Part shown: positions 59,171-64,000 of the stretch, piece by piece
Layout: every line of letters starts with the position of its first letter
Numbering within the stretch: position 1 is the stretch's first letter
Origin: Helicostylum pulchrum
Lineage: Eukaryota > Mucoromycota > Mucoromycetes > Mucorales > Mucoraceae
NCBI GenBank assembly: GCA_025677825.1
Contig: JAIXMO010000004.1
Span: 434,001 to 498,000 of the forward strand
DNA length: 64,000 nucleotides
Reading direction: 5' to 3'
The notes under the pieces: generated by a model
What the model was told of the DNA's origin: nothing
Seen by the model: only the letters and a program-made list of their open reading frames with translations
Database searches by the model: none
Position numbers and translations under genes: made by a program

Positions 59171-59692
59171 ATGGTACTATAAAATTCTCTCATTTTGTTA
59201 CATAAAAAGACTAATCAATACTTAGGCTGATAGTGCTGCACCCGATACCTCTGCAAACAAATTTGATCGTAAAGACAAAGTTCCTACTTTATCTCAATCT
59301 GCTCGATCAGGCCTTCAGGTAAACTACTTTTTTTTTTTTTTTTTCCTAGTAAAATGTATTCATGTTTAGGAACATTTTTTATTTAGTTTCCTGTAGGTCG
59401 TATTCATCGTTATTTAAAAGCAAAAGGACACAGCAATGCACGCGTTGGAGCAAAGGCCGCTGTCTACACTGCAGCTATTCTCGAATATCTTACAGCTGAA
59501 GTTCTTGAATTGGCAGGAAATGCTACAAAGGATCTTAAAGTAAAACGTATTACACCAAGACATTTACAATTGGCTATTCGTGGTGATGAAGAACTTGACG
59601 CGCTTATTAAAGCCACTATTGCTGGTGGTGGTGTTCTTCCTCATATTCATAAATCTCTTATTGGAAATACAAAGACTGGAAAGAAGATTTAA
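59171..59692 (+). CDS. HTZ1: Histone variant H2A.Z
   Basis: Nucleosomal H2A variant deposited near promoters by the SWR1 complex. Exons 59171..59173, 59226..59318, 59387..59692; 133 aa. Exon 1 is the ATG codon alone, followed by GTACTA..ACTTAG. The intron has a GACTAAT branch-point-like sequence. The second exon encodes [18 protein letters not shown] and SARSGLQ. The third encodes [60 protein letters not shown] and the H2A.Z-specific [18 protein letters not shown]. The extended acidic-patch docking tail and the lack of a C-terminal SQ motif separate it from canonical H2A and H2A.X. The N-terminal tail is shorter in acetylatable Lys than usual. Confidence 0.93.
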
Positions 59693-60903
59693 AATAACTA
59701 TTATTATTATTATAATTTCTTCATTGCATTATTAAAATCTTGAAACATGTTGATTTATTTTAAAAATATACATGTATATATTCGTATATACAAGTCCTTT
59801 TTTTACGGATCAAGAAAAAAGATAACAGTGATTGTACTACTCAATAATCATAGTTGTCGCGTTCGAAAGCATTTATTATTTATTCTCCTGCAAATTAATA
59901 AAAACAGCGAATAACATTTCAGTACTTTTTTTTTTTTGTGTGTGTATTTAAAAAGAAAAAAAAAACTCTTAAAACCCGGCTTTTTTCTCTTCATTTTGAG
60001 AGCAATGTAGTACTTAATATATTATGTTTGAAAATAATATCTTTATCGCCCCTTTATACTGATAAATTGAAGAGATAAAAAAAAAAATCCTCGCGTTCGT
60101 AGTTCCAAGCATAATCTTCACAGAATATTTTTTCTACCATTTTAATATTCTTCACTTTCTTTTAAAAACTTATCAGTTATGTCGGCAAAGACTAAGAATG
60201 TCGGCCTTTTAAAAATGCAAGTTCAAAAATGTCAAAACTCATAATAATCGCTTGCAAAAAAAAAAAAGGTCCACAGGCCAATTGCTCCAATAACATCTAT
60301 TCCCAGTCGGTAGGGTATACTGAACCGCGCAATCAGCGCTGTGGGGGGAGACATTGCCTAATTTGATTATACAAAATTAAACTATGCATGCGTCAACACC
60401 AATAAAAATCACTTTAAAGTTTTTTCGCGATTTTTTTTTTTTTTTTTTTTTTTTTAGAAAGTCCTCAATTGGATCTATCTCATTTTAAGGATGTGTATGG
60501 GAAAAAATAGATATTAAAAAAAAATAGGCAAAGCCACAGCATTGCAATAGATTCGAGTTTTACAACGAATATTAAACGAATTTCTAGTTTAATTAAAGTA
60601 CATTCTAGTAGCATTACAAGTAGATTAGAAACTTACTATTGTCATTTTATGTTTGATTTGTTTATTTACTTATTCTCGGTTCTTGGATTATAAAACTATC
60701 ATAAACTTTTGATGATTTTTAAACACCTAGCATTTCTGGTAAATGTTTCTCATCTCCTCAAAAATATACTATACATCTCTAGATAACGAACAACTGAAAT
60801 GAAGTACTATGTATCATTAAATATGTTTAAGTATAACTCTACAGACGATAAAACATGCAGGAGATAGATCTATCTTTTCGAGTTTTGTTACTTATTTTTT
60901 TTC

Positions 60904-60936
<33 letters not shown>

Positions 60937-61072
60937 TATAGTTTCGGTTTACTAATCGAATAGAATGTCTACTATGTATATGATAACAATAACACAACAC
61001 TGCTGATGATGATACTTCTAATGTTATCGTCGACAATATACTCTATGTATTTGATAAACTATACTTTAGAAG

Positions 61073-61140
61073 CTTTTTTTCCCTTTTTTTTCCCTTTTTT
61101 TTTCCTTTTTTTTTTTTCCCTTTTTTTTTTCCCTTTTTTT
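61073..61140. repeat. Low-complexity (T7-12 CCC)n array
   Basis: Six to seven units of 7-12 T followed by CC or CCC in about 68 bp, an imperfect pyrimidine tandem repeat. The opposite strand is purine-only, which could form triplex structures. Confidence 0.8.
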
Positions 61141-62333
61141 CGTTCTCGATCCATTTTACTCCACAAACTATCCACTTTTACTACTCTCCTTAAACAAAAC
61201 ATATCTATAAACATATTCTAGAGCACCTACTACTAGTTTTTATCTTACAGATTGAAACTGAAAAGATATATCCGTCGAGTAGTAAAAATAAAAAGGAAAA
61301 AAAAAAATATTAAAAAATATTTATAAGCAGGTATTCTTGAAACAGTATAAAAAAAAGAAGTTCCCGGTATATTTTTTATACCTGTCCGTCGTTATATTTG
61401 AAAAAAATAAATACAAATCATTTCAAAACTTAATGTTAAGTATATTATTTAATTCTTCGCAAAAGACCTTTTTTTTTAAAACAAAAAAACAAAACAAAAC
61501 AAAAAACAAAAAAAAGAGGGGAAAAAGGGAAAAAAATGAAACAAATACAAAAATAAAACGAATGAACGTTACCTTAAATATATATTTTTAAACAAAAACC
61601 AGTACTGGTTAGAAAACGATTACTTATTCTAAGCCAAGTATAGGTTTTTCTTTTTTTTTCTTTGGTTATTTTTTACAATCATAGTATTAAACATTAATTA
61701 AATCGGCAAAGATTCTTGTTTTTTTTAATTAAAAAAAATGTGAACCATAAAGTAGCCAATATTTGCGTTGAAGATTTCATGTATGCGTCAACCCCAACAG
61801 ATGAGTTACTTATTACACTTGTACTTCTTTCTTTTTTTAGAATGAAGGTTTTAAAAATAAAGACGCGGTATAGAATCGTCTAACAAAGACGATTGTAATA
61901 ATATGTGTAACTTTGCGCTAAAATACCTGCATTAGATTGTGTACAAAATTAAGGTTAATAATACCCTTGACTTGCTATAATAGAATACATCAATTTACAT
62001 ACCTGAATATAGTAGTTTAAAGTACAATTATCATGTGTTTGCTCCCATCCAGTCAGGAAACCCTTTACATGACCATGTGAATCACGGCGAAAAAAAAAGT
62101 TTTCCCTTACCTCCGACCCTTCTTTCTAAACAGTCCTCATTTGCGATACATGGTAGAGTTTTCCTCTTATTCTTTTTTTATAAGTTGATGGCAACTATTA
62201 ATAGATGCCACTACACCCAACGCTTTATTCAAAACATATACAAATTACACTCTAACCCAAAAGTCCGATGTTAATATATCTACAATCATACTTTTATAGT
62301 TTTTTTTAAAAAAAAGGAAGGAGATACACAAAA

Positions 62334-62336
62334 TAA

Positions 62337-62367
<31 letters not shown>

Positions 62368-62369
62368 AT
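62334..62369. repeat. (AAT)n microsatellite
   Basis: About twelve AAT units with one AAAAT interruption, 50-90 bp downstream of the Sel1-repeat gene's 3' end. Confidence 0.8.
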
Positions 62370-62421
62370 GAACATTGTCTATGCAATAAAAGAATAACAA
62401 ACAAGTAGTTTAAAAAAAACC

Positions 62422-63494
62422 TTATGTATTCCTTGTAAAAGTGTTTCCTCTATCTAAAAAGTCTCTAACTCCGGCATCGTTTAACTCCAATTCCGCTTTC
62501 AGAGACAAAATTTTTTTGTACGCTTTTTGTAATTTTTGTTGTTCCTCTTTAAGTTCTTCAGTAGTTGGAAGCACGATAGGTAAAAGAGTATTATTATAAC
62601 TTTCAATATACTCTCGCGCATTTTCATTTCCATTTTTAAGAGCACTTTGATACCATTTTAAAGCGGCCTCTCCATTTTTTGGTACGCCATAGCCACCTAC
62701 TTCATATATCTGGCCTATATGAATACGTGAATCGAATAGATTATTCGAGATTGCTCTTTCGTAACAGATTAAAGCTTCCTTGTAATCTTTTGTAATACCA
62801 TATCCACCATGTTGGTACATAAACCCCATATTAAAACTAGCTTCATAAATATATTTTCCTTCCTTGACTTGACTGTACCAAACAATTGCTTTTACGTAAT
62901 TTTTCTCAATACCGTATCCACCATCTCTATAAAAGCTAGCAATAATCATCCAAGGATAATCACTTGAACGACATTTTTCATACCAAAATTTTGCTGAACT
63001 ATGACTTCTTTCGATACCAGGTCCACCAGTTTCGAACAGTTCACCCATACGCGAATAAGCGTAATTATTACTATTTGTGTCATGAATATTGTCGATCACT
63101 TTCTTGTACCAAGTCAATGCTTGTTTAAAATCCTGATCTAAACCCGGTCCTCCTTCTCTAAACATTTCGGCGATACACAATCGCGCGGAATTATTTCCGG
63201 CGTAACCGCTGTTTTTATCCGCGATATAATACCATTCAATTGATTTAGTGTAGTTTGCCTCGACACCTTTACCAATCTTGTATGCGTAACCCAACTCTCT
63301 TAATGATTCGACGTGTTGATCTTCTGCTGCTTTTAGATAACATTGAATAGATTCTTTAAAATTACCATTAATATAAAGTGTCTTTCCTTGGTTATACCAT
63401 TCTTCTGCGGATAATGGTTGTACTAAATATGAATTTTAACTCCTTGTTCTTTTTTCTTTTTTTTTTTTGTCTCACCATTAGAAAATCCATTCAT
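62422..63494 (-). CDS. Sel1-repeat (TPR-like) protein, 339 aa
   Basis: Two exons: complement(62422..63422, 63476..63494). Exon 1 is 19 bases (MNGFSN plus one base) ending in GTGAGA. About seven Sel1-like repeats run from residue 8 to 265. Examples are AEEWYNQGKTLYINGNFKES, LRELGYAYKIGKGVEANYTK, FREGGPGLDQDFKQALTWYK, FETGGPGIERSHSSAKFWYE, YQHGGYGITKDYKEALICYE and YEVGGYGVPKNGEAALKWYQ. A short coiled coil follows (TTEELKEEQQKLQKAYKKIL). The GGxG turn instead of the bacterial GxGV form is typical of fungal and amoebal Sel1 proteins of the Skt5/Chs4-like or orphan adaptor kind. No signal peptide or membrane helix is present, so this is not the ER Hrd3/Sel1L protein. Its partner is unknown. Confidence 0.88.
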
Positions 63495-64000
63495 AATTTA
63501 ACGGTCAAGATTATAATATATATAAAGAGAAAAAAAAGAGGGAAAATTTTTTTTTTGTTTTGGATATCTTATTTTTATATTACGTTTACTTGTAGTACAA
63601 TCGAATTCGTTTAGCGCGTTACACGCTCACTTTTTTTTAGATTTGAAACTTGCATATAGGAACAAATACTTTATCTTAGAGAACGAACCAGTCAGTGTGA
63701 ATTTATTCATTAAAAATCGTCATTTTATAATTTATTTATTGTTTGGGGAGGCCGAAAATTTTTGTTATAAACTTTTTTTTTATTGATATAAATCTGTTTA
63801 ATATTATGCAGTGTCAACCTTTTGACCCTTTTTAATTAAAGCTTTTTTTTCGCATTAAAAAACTGGTTAAAATTCAGTTCCACTTATTTTTTTAAGCTTT
63901 TTTTTGAAAAAAAACCACCAGAAAACCCTTTTACAGAATGTTGTAAACAACATGTTAAACTAACTAAAGGCACTATTTTTCTTTTTTTAATTCATGCAAG
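63495..64000. other. Terminal intergenic, 505 bp
   Basis: AT-rich promoter-side sequence of the Sel1 gene up to the window end. No gene was recognised. The short frame entering from 63378 is low complexity. Confidence 0.55.

Larger units (their letters stand above)
59693..62421. other. Intergenic, 2.7 kb, homopolymer-rich
   Basis: No supported gene. Contents: T tract of about 25 at about 60431-60455, A28 at 60904-60931, a (T7-12 C3)n array at 61073-61140, an A-rich block at 61480-61560, and (AAT)n at 62334-62369. The short frames at 61006, 61337 and 62035 are Phe/Lys-rich and reflect these tracts. Confidence 0.6.

Noticed and set aside
1..64000. CRISPR array or bacterial defence or toxin system
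   Set aside because: No spaced direct repeats were seen, and the gene content and introns are eukaryotic.

Overview
The window looks like nuclear DNA of an early-diverging fungus, most likely Mucoromycota (Mucorales-like). The reasons are very AT-rich intergenic DNA, homopolymer-rich flanks, many 45-100 nt GT-AG introns with TAG acceptors, and a wholly eukaryotic and fungal gene set (Not1, TAF6, type I myosin with SH3 and acidic tail, H2A.Z, CK2 beta, cytosolic Hsp70 ending EEVD). The species assignment is inference. All gene models were assembled by eye from conserved reading frames and GT-AG junctions. For most multi-exon genes, exon lengths and phases were checked to add up.

Layout. 1-9.6 kb is gene dense: phospholipase D (5' end cut by the window), a PDRG1/prefoldin-like gene meeting it tail to tail, TAF6 diverging from that gene, a divergent uS2/RPSA, a small cysteine-containing orphan, and METTL5 in six short exons. 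9.6-20.1 kb is a 10.5 kb stretch with no recognisable gene, followed by one small acidic zinc-ribbon-like gene and 2 kb more of empty DNA. 22.4-34.4 kb holds Hsp70, CK2 beta, two single-pass membrane orphans and the large Not1 scaffold gene. 36.5-40.4 kb is a mobile-element cluster: a 1,966 bp element with 16 bp terminal inverted repeats and a decayed coiled-coil gene, a Tc1/mariner/IS630-type transposase remnant, and a 589 bp element with about 100 bp inverted repeats. The last two lie between the head and tail of a broken RTA1-like membrane protein gene. 41-64 kb is again gene dense: a circularly permuted mitochondrial GTPase (YqeH/Gep3/NOA1 type), an F-box/LRR pseudogene, an orphan coiled-coil protein, a DUF4112 protein, an orphan 255-aa protein, a Ser/Thr kinase, a SWIM-RING protein, a two-BIR survivin/Bir1-like protein, myosin I, H2A.Z and a Sel1-repeat protein.

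Functionally the intact genes are mostly housekeeping: transcription and chromatin (TAF6, H2A.Z, Not1), ribosome biogenesis and translation (uS2, METTL5, the permuted GTPase), proteostasis (Hsp70, PDRG1-like), signalling (PLD, CK2 beta, kinase), cytoskeleton (myosin I) and chromosome segregation or cell survival (BIR protein). No operons are expected or seen. No tRNA, rRNA or CRISPR array was recognised. The main novelty candidates are the 1,966 bp inverted-repeat element with its gene, the 589 bp element with a spliced mini-ORF, the RTA1-like gene split by mobile DNA, and the gene-free 10 kb block.
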